DNA from: Deltaproteobacteria bacterium
GTDB lineage: Bacteria > Desulfobacterota > Desulfobacteria > Desulfobacterales > SpSt-501
DNA: 41,690 nucleotides
Assembly (NCBI GenBank): GCA_016219005.1
Contig: JACRCN010000064.1
Span: 1-41,690 of the forward strand
Direction: 5' to 3'
Position 1 is the first letter of the stretch, and every line of letters begins with the position of its first letter. A program made the translations under genes and the position numbers. Of the stretch, positions 9,554 through 18,283 are shown one piece after another. Below the pieces are notes generated by a model that had not been told where the DNA came from, made no database searches, and was given only the letters and a program-made list of their open reading frames with translations.

Positions 9554-10648
9554 TCAGTTCAAGCCTTTTTTTTCTACAAATTTGGACATCAGGTCAGCTA
9601 TTTCGAGATTGTTCAGGTCCGAGAATGGAAAGTGTGTGTTGCCGCGAATGCCTATCTCGGGCAGATGCACTACGGTGACATCACCGCCGCGTGCGTTCAG
9701 TGCGTCCCTCCATAGCCTTGCCATCTCCAGGCGCACACGCCATTGGTCTTGGCCGGGGTTTGTCGAAGGTTGCTCTGGAATATAATCCCCGTAATAGATG
9801 ACAATCGGAATCTTGGTGAGCTTCATGAAATCGGATAAAGGTACGCCAACCGCCTCAAGCGTACCCCCGGAACTATGCATCGGAGAAGGCACTTCATCTT
9901 CCAGGAAAATGAAACCACTTCCAGGTTCATAGGAGACGACGGCTCGCACATTCGTGCTTTTAATCACAGTGCGCCAGCCCATGCCTCCGCTGTGCGAATG
10001 GGTGACAAGGATGCCTGGCCCAATCTTTTTGAATAGTGCAGCAACGGCGTCTGAGTTAACGTCGATATCGATAGGACCCGTGTCAGGCGTCATCTGACGA
10101 AAGTATTGCTCCAGAGCGTCCGGGTTATGAGAGAATTGCACGCCAGGAAAGAAGTTCGGCCAGATTCCGATGCGAAAAATGTTGAACCATCTTTGTTCAT
10201 CGGGCACAGGCGTCAAAGTGCTCGGTTGGGTGCTGCGTCCAGCATTGCCACGACGAGGCTGGTCAACCAAGTAGACCCCGAAGCCCCGGCGCAGGAAGAT
10301 GTTCTGATAACCCTCGCGTCCATCCGGTGTTGTTTCCCACGTCTTCGAGAACTGCCCGTAGCCATGCCAGAGCACGAGAGGTAATTTGCGAGCGTTCGCA
10401 GGAATCTGGTAAAACACATAGGCGTGATCGCCGTGGAACGTTTGTCCTTCAGGGGACATTTTGACAGGATCGAACGTGCCGGGGCTCGTGACCACCGTTC
10501 CGCCGACGGCAAAACTGCCTTGCTCCTGGATAATTAGCGACCCCAGTTTGCCTTTTACCGTGGCCGTTGAGCACGCTGCCACCATAAAGAAAACGGCAAG
10601 CATGAGCGTGACGAATGTTTTTTGGTATATCATCTTCATTAAGTTCAT
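9554..10648 (-). CDS. lipoprotein alpha/beta hydrolase
   Basis: This 364-residue protein has a lipoprotein signal with lipobox VAAC (lipidated Cys26), so it should be membrane-anchored outside the cytoplasm. An alpha/beta hydrolase fold follows. LVLWHGYGQ near residues 91-99 gives the oxyanion region, VTHSHSGG near 215-222 holds the probable nucleophile Ser220, and GNTHFPF near the C-terminus supplies the probable catalytic histidine. An ester or lactone is a reasonable substrate class, but nothing fixes it. AAGGAG stands seven bases before the start at 10648. The gene sits between the AOR and the alcohol dehydrogenase and may feed a released alcohol or acid to them. Confidence 0.8.
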   Translation of the reverse strand: MNLMKMIYQKTFVTLMLAVFFMVAACSTATVKGKLGSLIIQEQGSFAVGGTVVTSPGTFDPVKMSPEGQTFHGDHAYVFYQIPANARKLPLVLWHGYGQFSKTWETTPDGREGYQNIFLRRGFGVYLVDQPRRGNAGRSTQPSTLTPVPDEQRWFNIFRIGIWPNFFPGVQFSHNPDALEQYFRQMTPDTGPIDIDVNSDAVAALFKKIGPGILVTHSHSGGMGWRTVIKSTNVRAVVSYEPGSGFIFLEDEVPSPMHSSGGTLEAVGVPLSDFMKLTKIPIVIYYGDYIPEQPSTNPGQDQWRVRLEMARLWRDALNARGGDVTVVHLPEIGIRGNTHFPFSDLNNLEIADLMSKFVEKKGLN

Positions 10649-10702
10649 TAAGCAACTCCTTGAGAACGCTTCATTACTAAATAACGAGGAAACGGCCTGG
10701 CA

Positions 10703-12505
10703 TTAGATAGAATCCAGGCTGAGTTCTTTTATCCTTGATTCCCCAGGCTTCGTGGTTTCAGTGTCCCATCCACGATCTTTGTAGTACTGGGTTAGCATGA
10801 CATTGAATTGGTCCCGGTTGAGCACTGAGCCCTTCTTCGGGCCGACTGTGAAAGCATCTTCGAAAAAGCGGTCTGGAAGCCAGTCATCTTCACGGCGGAA
10901 CCCCTCGCGATAATTAAAGAGCTTTTCCAGGTTGAAAACCCTTTCGCCGGTTTTCATGAACTCTGTTTTGTCGTACTCGCGGCCGGTTATCGCGCGGAGC
11001 AGGTCCAGTGTCGGCTCATTCAGCGCCGTTTCGATGGCGGCGAAATAGCACAGGCCCGTTGAATCCTGCATGGCCCGTGTGTTCTGTATGGCCGCGTCAT
11101 TTCCGTTCAGGTGGCACGCCCCCCTGTTTGCGGTTATGTAACAAAGCGCTCTGGGCGGGTTTGCCTGGATATTGTGCGCGGCCAGTTCATGCCCCTTCAC
11201 GTGGATGGCAAACTTCTCACTGCCCTGTCCGATCTGCCGGGAAAGGGCCTTCACACCTTTGGAGGCGAGATCCCCCACACCGTTCCGGAGAGCGATCTTA
11301 TCGATCATCGCAAGAGTTGCATCGACACTTCCCCATTGAAGATCGATCCCATCCAGAAATTTCTGGTCGATCATCCCTTTCTCATAGGCTTCCATAAGAA
11401 ATCCTATGACGTTTCCGGTCGAAATTGAATCTATGCCAAGATCGTCGACGTTGTAGTTCGCTTTCAGCATCCCGGCCATATCGGATATCAGAAGGTTTGA
11501 GCCCAGCATCGTGCCGCCTTCATACTCAGGGCCGTCATGGACGATGCCTCCGTAATTGCCCCGTGTCAGCCCGCTCTTTTTGCAGGCCAGCGGGCAGCAG
11601 TAGCAGGCAACGTTTCTTACCCAAACATCGCGCTTTGCAGCATCGCCGCCGATTTTGTCGGCCTCCGGAAATGTTCCCTCGCGATAATTCCGGACAGCCT
11701 CGAGCCCAGCATTACTGAGGTGGACAATGCCCCTTGCAGTCCCCTGCTCCACCATCGCCTTTGTGTGAGGCGAGTTCTTGAGGACCAGTCTGGCGTTTTT
11801 CAAGGCAGCAAGAAACCTCTTGTGGTCGGCAACGCCCGGCTGTCCGGACCCCCGCACCGCGATCGCTTTCAAGTTCTTCGAACCCATTACACAACCAACG
11901 CCACCCCGGCCTGCTGCCCGCGCCGAGGTATGAAGTATGCTGGCATACCGGACGAGATTTTCCCCAGCCGGTCCAATGTAGATCATCTTGAATCTCCGGT
12001 CCCCAAGTTCCTGCAGGATTGCTCTGTCAAAGGAATCCGTGCGCATGCCTCGGAACTTTTTGGCATCGCGAATTTCCACCTTGCCGTCGTCGATAGTGAC
12101 GTAGCAGAGATCGTTGGCCTTTCCTGAAATCAGGATTCCGTCATAACCTGCAAACCGGATTTCGGGGCCAAAGAATCCGCCCACGTTCGAGTAGGAAACG
12201 GTTGAGGCGCAGGGGTAATCGGATCTTACCGGCGATGTCATGGGTGATTTTGTAACCACGCAGGTCCTGGAAGCGGCCGGGACAGGAAGGCCGGAAAATG
12301 GCCCGGGCATAAAGATAAGCGGGTTATCAGGAGATAGCGGGTCAACGCCTGGCTTTTTCAGGCGGTCCCAAAGGATTTTCATTCCGAGACCCCGCCCGCC
12401 GACGAATTGGTCGAGGTCTTTGGGTTTGAGGGCCACCTTTTCAATCTTTCCGCTCGATAGGTCGATATCCAGTATTGCGCCGTAGTATCCTGGTTTCCCG
12501 CTCAT
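10703..12505 (-). CDS. aldehyde:ferredoxin oxidoreductase family enzyme (W/Mo pterin)
   Basis: A 600-residue AOR-family enzyme, which typically oxidises aldehydes to acids or runs in reverse using a tungstopterin and a 4Fe-4S cluster. The N-terminal domain is clear: GGRGLG near residue 37, PGPFSGLPVP near 68, then a TSARAAGRGGVG landmark. The cluster ligands are CYCCPLAC (C-x2-C-x3-C) in the middle and a late cysteine in STGLCYF. It has no signal peptide. AGGAGG precedes the start, and the first four bases overlap the ferredoxin gene's end, implying translational coupling. The AOR-plus-ferredoxin pairing resembles BamB/BamC and YdhV/YdhY of known systems. Metal and substrate cannot be told. 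Confidence 0.9.
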   Translation of the reverse strand: MSGKPGYYGAILDIDLSSGKIEKVALKPKDLDQFVGGRGLGMKILWDRLKKPGVDPLSPDNPLIFMPGPFSGLPVPAASRTCVVTKSPMTSPVRSDYPCASTVSYSNVGGFFGPEIRFAGYDGILISGKANDLCYVTIDDGKVEIRDAKKFRGMRTDSFDRAILQELGDRRFKMIYIGPAGENLVRYASILHTSARAAGRGGVGCVMGSKNLKAIAVRGSGQPGVADHKRFLAALKNARLVLKNSPHTKAMVEQGTARGIVHLSNAGLEAVRNYREGTFPEADKIGGDAAKRDVWVRNVACYCCPLACKKSGLTRGNYGGIVHDGPEYEGGTMLGSNLLISDMAGMLKANYNVDDLGIDSISTGNVIGFLMEAYEKGMIDQKFLDGIDLQWGSVDATLAMIDKIALRNGVGDLASKGVKALSRQIGQGSEKFAIHVKGHELAAHNIQANPPRALCYITANRGACHLNGNDAAIQNTRAMQDSTGLCYFAAIETALNEPTLDLLRAITGREYDKTEFMKTGERVFNLEKLFNYREGFRREDDWLPDRFFEDAFTVGPKKGSVLNRDQFNVMLTQYYKDRGWDTETTKPGESRIKELSLDSI

Positions 12506-13242
12506 TTTAAACCTCCTAAATCAGCTGTTCCGTACCAATTCTTGGCAAGCTCAGCAGCGATCTTCTCAGGTGCAAGGCCGTAGTATTTCCGGTCGGGCTT
12601 TACCTCGGCATATGAGAGCGCCTCGAAGGGGCACCATTTGACGCATTGTGGATCACCGCTGCAAAGCGTGCAGATGCCCTCAGGCCTTTCCGTTGCAGGA
12701 TCGATGCTGATTACACCGATTCTTTGCGCAGCACAGGCTTCGGCACAGCTCCAGCAACCGATGCACCGGCCGGCATCGTTGTGTACGGTGTGAGTCGTTT
12801 CATCGCGATAGAGGGCGCGTCTGCCGGTTTTGGGGTCTGGCTCGACCGGGCACGCATTTACGCAGGGGGTATCGGCACACATTGCACACACATTCGGGAT
12901 ATCCACCTCGGGGTTGTAGCTTGCGACCCGAATGTTTGAATAGCGCGGATTCCCGAGTCCGGGCAGCTTCTCTCCCCCGATTGTCACAGGCCGGTTGTGC
13001 GACGAACAGACCGCTTCACAAGTCCGACATCCGGTGCATTTGCCGTAATCGACAAGAACCATCTTAAGGACAGGATTTCTCGAATCGGCCAGTACCGCCG
13101 CATGGATTCCAAATTGGCCAAACAAGACCAGCGCGCCTCCCCCTATCCCGACGCTTTTAATGAATTCTCGCCGGCTAAGGTTTGCCCGTTCATTAGAGCC
13201 GGTCTTTTCCTTTTTCATCCTATCCATGATCGCCTTTGTCAT
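12502..13242 (-). CDS. Tat-signal polyferredoxin, electron partner of the AOR
   Basis: A 246-residue protein opening with a twin-arginine signal (SRREFIKSVG, arginines 24-25) and then four cysteine groups, each fitting a 4Fe-4S cluster: CTGCRTCEAVC, CAMCADTPCVNACP, CIGCWSCAEAC and CTLCSGDPQCVKWCP. This is the HybA/DmsB/YdhY-like arrangement of electron-transfer subunits. I start at 13242, after AAGGAG eight bases away; an in-frame ATG at 13278 lacks a comparable site. It overlaps the AOR gene by four bases. The partner AOR has no signal, so either the ferredoxin carries it through Tat or the signal acts only as a membrane anchor; the sequence cannot decide. Confidence 0.88.
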   Translation of the reverse strand: MTKAIMDRMKKEKTGSNERANLSRREFIKSVGIGGGALVLFGQFGIHAAVLADSRNPVLKMVLVDYGKCTGCRTCEAVCSSHNRPVTIGGEKLPGLGNPRYSNIRVASYNPEVDIPNVCAMCADTPCVNACPVEPDPKTGRRALYRDETTHTVHNDAGRCIGCWSCAEACAAQRIGVISIDPATERPEGICTLCSGDPQCVKWCPFEALSYAEVKPDRKYYGLAPEKIAAELAKNWYGTADLGGLK

Positions 13243-13283
13243 GTGTTCCTCTCCTTGAATGGGTGCCGCTGTAGGCATAAGCG

Positions 13284-14960
13284 CTAATCAAAGAGTCCCC
13301 CGCCCGTGCGCTGGACCGCCAGCATTGTCACGTCGTCGTAGCGGGGGGCCACGTCGATGAAGCTGAAGACGGAGGATTTGACCCGCTCGATCAGTTCCCC
13401 GGCCGAGGCGAAGGGCTGAGTGATAATCGCCTTCAGGCGGGATCGCGTGAACAGTTCGTCCACCGGCGAGCGGGCATCGGTGACTCCATCGGTGTAGCCG
13501 ACCAAAATATCCCCTTGCTCGAGCTGAACCCGGCCGACGCGGTAATCCGAATCCGGGAACATCCCAACGGCGGGGCCTGTGGGTTCGATAACGCTTTTGA
13601 TTCCGGAGCTGTTTTTGACGTACAGCGGCTCGTGGCCGGCATTGATGTATTGCATGGTTCCGCTCTGGGGATCGAGAATGCCAAAGAACAGGGTGGCAAA
13701 CATGGCTTCCCGATCATGGTTGCGGGCGATGTAATTGTTGGTGAGCGATACGGCCTTCAACCCTCTGGGGGGATCGATGATTTCCCCACGCGCACCGGCT
13801 TTGGAGTCGGACCCGATCCCGATGGAAGCCTGCTGGGCAAACACCCGGATCAGACTGCGGAAGAGCGCCATATAAAGCGCCGAGCCGACCCCTTTGTCGC
13901 ATACATCGGCGATCACCAGCCCGATAGAACCGTCGGGCAGCTCGAACGCGTCGTAGAAGTCTCCGGAAACCCGTCCGGCAGGGTAAAAGCAGGCGGCGAT
14001 CTCCCAATTCCTAAGCTGTGGCAGCTGCTGCGGCAGGAACTCCTGCTGGATCGCCCGGCCTTTCTCCATTTCGAACTCGATCAGTTTGACACGCTGCCAT
14101 TCCCTCAACCCGTCGATCATGGTGTTGAAGCTCTGGGCAAGAGAGCCGACCTCGTCGGCAGAAACTATCGAGGCTTTTTGGCTGAGATCCCCGCGCGCCA
14201 CGGCTGAAGCCAGTTCGGAGATTTCTTCAATAGGGCGGGAGATCCGTCGCGCGAAATAGTACCCCACAAACCGCGCAATGAGCAAAGCAACGACTAGAAA
14301 ACAACTGAATGAGACTATTTGGCGGTGAATCACACCGCCAAGCCCCTCACGGAACGCCGTCAGCCGGACAACGTATTGGTTGACATCGTGTCTGCCGGTG
14401 ATGTCGACAAACATCGAAAAGGTGTCTTCGCTGCAAAACAGAGCGGGTATTGCGCTGGAGACGAACTCTTCCTCCCCGCCCGCCTCGGCCTTGAAGTGGC
14501 CTGTCAGGGCGCGCACGAGTTTCGAGAACTCATGGAACTTCAGTTTTGCAAGAGAATCATCGGACGACTCTCTTTTCCGCAGCGTACCGAACTCGTCAAG
14601 ATAGAGGAGATACCATGGGCCGTTTTCGGTCGATCTGGTGTAGAGAGCGATATCGGACACCGAATAGAAGATGGCGGAAAAATTGGCGAGCGTCCGGGTG
14701 AGGTCGGTGAGCCCGGGAAGCGGGCCGTCGACGCTGTGCCAGATGAAATCCGGCTTGGAGATTCCCTCGATCTGCATGACCTGGTTTCGGATCAGCTGCG
14801 CGGTGACCCTGGTGAAGTGCTTTTCCGAGGACCTGATGTACAGAAGCGCGGTGGCTGTAAAGACCACCAGACCGAATAAGATAAAATAGACGGTGATGCG
14901 TCGGGCGAGAGATGGCTGCCGGAGTTTGCAGTGGCGGCGCAGATACTCGATGGGTTTCAT
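13284..14960 (-). CDS. membrane PP2C phosphatase: sensor, HAMP, SpoIIE (RsbU type)
   Basis: A 558-residue signalling protein. A first membrane helix lies near residues 22-44, an extracytoplasmic sensor region runs to about 210, a second helix to about 235, then a HAMP linker (FARRISRPIEEISELASAVA as landmark) and a SpoIIE/PP2C serine phosphatase from about 300 to the end. Phosphatase metal motifs are visible: GRVSGDFYDAF, VIADVCDKGVG, INAGHEPLY and GYTDGVTDA. RsbU-type enzymes dephosphorylate anti-anti-sigma factors; none is encoded here. I start at 14960 (ATG) with AGGGG upstream, though a GTG at 14966 is possible. It stands 41 bases before the ferredoxin start, so it heads the redox operon. 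Confidence 0.87.
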   Translation of the reverse strand: MKPIEYLRRHCKLRQPSLARRITVYFILFGLVVFTATALLYIRSSEKHFTRVTAQLIRNQVMQIEGISKPDFIWHSVDGPLPGLTDLTRTLANFSAIFYSVSDIALYTRSTENGPWYLLYLDEFGTLRKRESSDDSLAKLKFHEFSKLVRALTGHFKAEAGGEEEFVSSAIPALFCSEDTFSMFVDITGRHDVNQYVVRLTAFREGLGGVIHRQIVSFSCFLVVALLIARFVGYYFARRISRPIEEISELASAVARGDLSQKASIVSADEVGSLAQSFNTMIDGLREWQRVKLIEFEMEKGRAIQQEFLPQQLPQLRNWEIAACFYPAGRVSGDFYDAFELPDGSIGLVIADVCDKGVGSALYMALFRSLIRVFAQQASIGIGSDSKAGARGEIIDPPRGLKAVSLTNNYIARNHDREAMFATLFFGILDPQSGTMQYINAGHEPLYVKNSSGIKSVIEPTGPAVGMFPDSDYRVGRVQLEQGDILVGYTDGVTDARSPVDELFTRSRLKAIITQPFASAGELIERVKSSVFSFIDVAPRYDDVTMLAVQRTGGGLFD

Positions 14961-15157
14961 ATTCACAACCCCTTTGGTTTTGGTAGACTCTTGCCTACCG
15001 ATTTTAAGTGTTAGCTTGGTTCATGGTTACCTTATAAATCAGGATAAATGATGACAGGTAGACCAATTCTGCTTATTTCTTGCCTAATCGTCCGGGATTA
15101 GATAAACGGACTGTACCGGGATTCTGGAACCTGATTGTTGGGAAAGGGGGGCTACCT
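14961..15157. promoter_or_regulatory. divergent regulatory region between redox operon and AraC gene
   Basis: These 197 bases separate two outward-facing transcription units and must hold both promoters. A GGTAG/CTACC inverted repeat lies at 14982-14986 and 14995-14999, and GGTAGAC recurs at 15057-15063. TATAAA at about 15033 could be a -10 for the AraC side, but I find no convincing -35. These are candidate binding sites for the adjacent AraC protein. Confidence 0.35.
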
Positions 15158-16102
15158 ATGCGAAGGCAAGCCGTTAATCAGTCACTTGAAAATAACAGCA
15201 TGGAAAGCGCACTCGAAGCTTTGGCAACGAGCATTGCCCGATGGACTACCGAGTGCGGCCGGCTTGAAACCGAGATTTCATCCCTGGCGCTTGCCCGTCT
15301 GGACGCTCCTACAGAGCCAATTAGCCATATGTACGAACCGAGCATCTGCCTGGTCGCACAAGGGGCCAAACGGGTGCTGCTCGGAGGCGATACGTATGTG
15401 TATGACGTGCGCCATTTTTTGATCACGTCCGTGGACTTGCCCACGGTTGTACAGGTCACCAAAGCGAGTCGGGAGAAGCCTTGCCTGAGTCTTTTGTTGA
15501 AACTTGATCGACGTGAGATTTCACAGCTGATGGTGGACAGCCATCTTCCCCCGCCGCATGCGCAGCAATCAAGCCGTGGAATGGCGACCGGCGAGGTTAC
15601 GTTGCCGCTGCTCAGTGCCTTTCAAAGGTTGATCGACTTGCTGGCTGAACCGAAGGATATCCCCATTCTTGCGCCGATCATCCAGCGGGAAATTCTTTAC
15701 CGCTTACTTGTTGGCGATCAGGGCACGCGTCTGCGCCAAATAGCGTCGGCAGGAAGCCAGAGTCAACAGGTAGCGCGGGCGATCGATTGGTTGAAAAGCA
15801 ACTTCACACGGCCTTTGCGTATCGATGACCTCGCCTCCCAGGTCAATATGAGTCCATCGACCTTCCACCATCATTTCCGAACGTTGACGGCCATGAGCCC
15901 GCTGCAGTACCAAAAATGGCTGCGTTTGAACGAAGCGCGGCGTTTGATGCTTACCGAGAACACGGATGCAGCTACTGCGGCATTTAACGTGGGCTACGAG
16001 AGCCCTTCCCAATTCAGCCGAGAATACAGCCGGTTATTTGGCGCGCCTCCATTACGCGACATCACGAACCTCCGTCAAATTGCTCCTATTGCGAGAGCAT
16101 AG
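15158..16102 (+). CDS. AraC-family transcription regulator (AraC_N type, YqhC-like)
   Basis: A 314-residue regulator. The N-terminal half (ISHMYEPSICLVAQGAKRVL as landmark, residues 62-81) is the AraC_N domain typical of YqhC-like proteins. The C-terminal hundred residues carry two helix-turn-helix motifs: IDDLASQVNMSPSTFHHHF, and AAFNVGYESPSQFSREYSRLFG. In E. coli, YqhC activates an alcohol dehydrogenase (yqhD) and an aldo/keto reductase (dkgA) in response to aldehydes; here the divergent operon encodes both enzyme types, so control of that operon by toxic aldehydes is a good guess. I start at 15158, after AAAGGGGGG; an in-frame ATG at 15080 has no such site. The GAF-SpoIIE gene follows after 38 bases. 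Confidence 0.88.
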   Translation: MRRQAVNQSLENNSMESALEALATSIARWTTECGRLETEISSLALARLDAPTEPISHMYEPSICLVAQGAKRVLLGGDTYVYDVRHFLITSVDLPTVVQVTKASREKPCLSLLLKLDRREISQLMVDSHLPPPHAQQSSRGMATGEVTLPLLSAFQRLIDLLAEPKDIPILAPIIQREILYRLLVGDQGTRLRQIASAGSQSQQVARAIDWLKSNFTRPLRIDDLASQVNMSPSTFHHHFRTLTAMSPLQYQKWLRLNEARRLMLTENTDAATAAFNVGYESPSQFSREYSRLFGAPPLRDITNLRQIAPIARA

Positions 16103-16140
16103 GGCAATAAATGGGGTCTGCGTCGCTATAGGATTTCGTG

Positions 16141-17439
16141 ATGAACCACGACGAATGCCAGCACTATATCGATCCGGTTTCAAGCCGTCTCAGGAAGCTC
16201 ACCGAAGCTAACCGCTCACTGGCGGAAATAGAATCCCTGGACGACCTTTTCCCGCGGCTCATGGATCTTGCCAAGGAGGTGACGGCTGCAGAAGCCTCCC
16301 TGCTATGGCTCTATAATTCAGAGAGCCACTTCCTGGAAGTCATCTCGATCAGTGACGATCGATTTGGAGACAAAGCAGCTGAACTTTATAAGGGTTCGGT
16401 AAAGCTGAGGATAGGTGAAGGAATATCCGGTTGGGTTGCTCAAAACCGCAAGGCCGTCATAGTCGAGGATGCGCAAAGTGAACCCAGGTTTTCCAAACAG
16501 GCAGACAAGCAGCGGGGTTTAACTACCAGAACATTAATCTGCGTCCCACTTGTCTACCGGGAAGAACTCCTGGGTGTACTCAGCGTTCTCAACTCGATGA
16601 ACAAGCCTTTCTTCGACAAGGAAGACCTCGCGATTCTGGAAAGCTTCGCCGATCTGGCAGCCGTAGCCATAGTCCGGTCGAGGCTGCTGGAACATCGGAT
16701 AGAGCAGGAGAGATTTCGAGCTGAACTAAGTGCTGCGGCAAAGATCCAGAAGCTATTTTGGCCAAAAATACCAGAGATAGGAGAAGGGAGTCATGTTTGG
16801 GGTTTTTCAGAGCCGGCCCTCTCTGTTGGGGGGGATTTATATGATGTGATACCAATGCCCGACGCGAGCTGGCTGTTATATGTTGCTGACGTCGCTGGAA
16901 AGGGGCTACCTGCAGCACTGATGATGGCAGCACTTTCAGCCAAAATCCGTAGCATAGCGCCTCTTCAAAACGAGGTTCACAAACTAGTGGCCAATGTAAA
17001 CAAAGAGATGCATGAACTCATGTCAGAAGAGGGTTTTTTCGCCACCATGGTCATGAGTAGATATTGGCCCAGAACAGGAAAAGTGCATATCGCACGGGCC
17101 GGGCATCAATATCCATTGTGGGTTATGAATAATGGATTTCAGGAGCTTTCCAACATCCCCGGGATTCCGATAGGTATTGAATTCGGGGCTGAGTACGAAA
17201 AGGCGGAATTTGTTTTATCACCCGGAGAAGCGATTCTCTTGGTAACGGACGGAATCACTGAGGCAGAAAATGAAAAAAGTGAGTTGTTCGGTAATGACCG
17301 TTTAACGGACTATCTCAAACTTGCTACCGGTCCCCCCTGGGCACAAGGTTTATTGGAAAAAATCGATTCTTGGCGCGGCGACGCTGTGATGAACGACGAT
17401 TTGACCATATTGGAACTCTGGCGTGATCCTCAGGGGTAA
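16141..17439 (+). CDS. cytoplasmic GAF-SpoIIE (PP2C) phosphatase
   Basis: A 432-residue soluble protein. A GAF domain lies at about residues 25-180 (landmarks IGEGISGWVAQN, LICVPLVYREELLGVLSVLN), then a short coiled linker, then a SpoIIE-type PP2C phosphatase. Metal-site motifs are present: SVGGDLYDVI, YVADVAGKGLPAALMMA, ARAGHQYPLW and LVTDGITEAENE. It should dephosphorylate a serine or threonine partner in response to a small molecule or redox signal bound by GAF. An AGGA site precedes the ATG at 16141; the GTG at 16138 is less likely. It lies 38 bases after the AraC gene and is probably co-transcribed. With the HAMP-SpoIIE protein, the cluster holds two phosphatases of the same output. Confidence 0.88.
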   Translation: MNHDECQHYIDPVSSRLRKLTEANRSLAEIESLDDLFPRLMDLAKEVTAAEASLLWLYNSESHFLEVISISDDRFGDKAAELYKGSVKLRIGEGISGWVAQNRKAVIVEDAQSEPRFSKQADKQRGLTTRTLICVPLVYREELLGVLSVLNSMNKPFFDKEDLAILESFADLAAVAIVRSRLLEHRIEQERFRAELSAAAKIQKLFWPKIPEIGEGSHVWGFSEPALSVGGDLYDVIPMPDASWLLYVADVAGKGLPAALMMAALSAKIRSIAPLQNEVHKLVANVNKEMHELMSEEGFFATMVMSRYWPRTGKVHIARAGHQYPLWVMNNGFQELSNIPGIPIGIEFGAEYEKAEFVLSPGEAILLVTDGITEAENEKSELFGNDRLTDYLKLATGPPWAQGLLEKIDSWRGDAVMNDDLTILELWRDPQG

Positions 17440-17790
17440 TCTTTTCAGGAATACACCCAAGCACAAGCACGTTTCATAGTTGAAGGTGTATATCGGCGAT
17501 TGATAGAATCGTGGGGATTATTTGAATTTTTGGCAGTATCCTTCAGGTAATCGCAAGCAAACGGCTTACTGGAAAATTGCGGATATCATCCTCCATAGGA
17601 GAAGGTCGGATAGACGAAGTTTCTTATGATATACCCCACCCTAAGCGGGTAGATCAAAACGAATACTATTGATAGCATACCGGAGCTATAAAGAATCGAA
17701 TCGTAAGGCGCTGTTCTTTATGGAGAGCGGGCTATTGCCCTGCAGTCACTTAACATTAGTGTTGATCTGATTTCCTCACACTGGTATGTA
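17440..17790. other. non-coding stretch after the GAF-SpoIIE gene
   Basis: About 350 bases of AT-rich sequence without a supportable gene. It holds copy 2 of the 16-bp repeat at 17488-17503 and, just beyond its end, an intrinsic terminator. The GC content changes from the lower left side to the high right side across this and the next 600 bases. Confidence 0.5.
17488..17503. repeat. 16-bp repeat, copy 2
   Basis: Identical to 4512-4527 (GTATATCGGCGATTGA), same orientation. The two copies are 13 kb apart and flank the redox and regulator cluster. Confidence 0.6.
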
Positions 17791-18051
17791 TTATAGGTAG
17801 TCAGACATATCCCGGGCCGGTTTTGCCGGCCTCTTTTTTGTGGGGGCGTCAGGCGTTTTCAGTGGTCCTGATTCCAGCGGCATCCGCAACCTGCCGTTTT
17901 GTGAACTATCCGGACCGGCGGCATTAAATTCCGCGACGGCCGGAAAAACCGTCTGCCGGAATACCGGTGCGTAAGCCGGGCCCGCGCGCGAAGAACTGCG
18001 TTGGAAATAATAACTGCTTGAATTATTTAATAGATCGCTAATTATATGCAT
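17791..18051 (-). CDS. possible small protein, 86 residues, unknown
   Basis: An open frame starting at ATG 18051 (MHIISDLLNNSSSYYFQ...) with a weak AGGTG site six bases upstream. The mid part has GC-rich third positions resembling coding sequence, and the end reads KKRPAKPARDMSDYL. I recognise no domain. Its last 30 codons overlap the opposite-strand terminator at 17815-17839, which weakens the case, although terminators can lie inside a convergent gene's tail. Confidence 0.3.
   Translation of the reverse strand: MHIISDLLNNSSSYYFQRSSSRAGPAYAPVFRQTVFPAVAEFNAAGPDSSQNGRLRMPLESGPLKTPDAPTKKRPAKPARDMSDYL
17815..17839 (+). terminator. intrinsic terminator, plus strand
   Basis: A perfect six-pair stem (GGCCGG / CCGGCC) with a TTTTG loop is followed at once by TCTTTTTT. 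The form is typical of rho-independent terminators. The nearest upstream plus-strand gene ends 376 bases earlier (GAF-SpoIIE), so it ends either a long 3' untranslated region or a separate small RNA. Confidence 0.75.
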
Positions 18052-18107
18052 TGTTGGCACCTGGTTTGCATCATAGGCAGCGAAACGCCGGTGGGATCAA
18101 AAAAAGA

Positions 18108-18137
18108 TTGACACCGTCCCGAACGTCAGGCTACAAA
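18108..18137 (+). promoter_or_regulatory. sigma-70-like promoter of the NlpC/P60 leader
   Basis: TTGACA at 18108-18113 and TACAAA at 18132-18137, 18 bases apart. Transcription would begin near 18144, which is the start of the structured segment. Confidence 0.45.
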
Positions 18138-18283
18138 TATAACTTCGGGCATGCCACATGGTGGGACGCAGGTGACGCTCCCAGGTGCGGCAGGCGCGGG
18201 AGGCAAGGGTTACATCCCATCGGGCGGCGGATTTCCGCCGAGAGCTATTCGGAGGGCACCAGGCGCAAGGCAGCAACTGCGCC
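18118..18283 (+). ncRNA. structured 5' leader, candidate riboswitch
   Basis: Multiple helices can be drawn. They include CCCGAA/TTCGGG (18118-18123, 18144-18149), CGTCA/TGACG (18124-18128, 18173-18177; would form a pseudoknot with the first), CCAC/GTGG, CTCCC/GGGAG around 18178 and 18198, GGCGGA/TCCGCC, and GGCGCA/TGCGCC (18262-18267, 18278-18283). The stretch AGGG...TCCC followed by CCGAGAGCTATTCGGAGGGC resembles the 3' part of the ydaO/yuaA (c-di-AMP) riboswitch, whose conserved core contains CCGACAGCTAAC. That class often controls cell-wall hydrolases. The segment GTGGGACGCA instead recalls the GEMM-I (c-di-GMP) class. Assignment is by memory, so class is uncertain. Confidence 0.35.
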
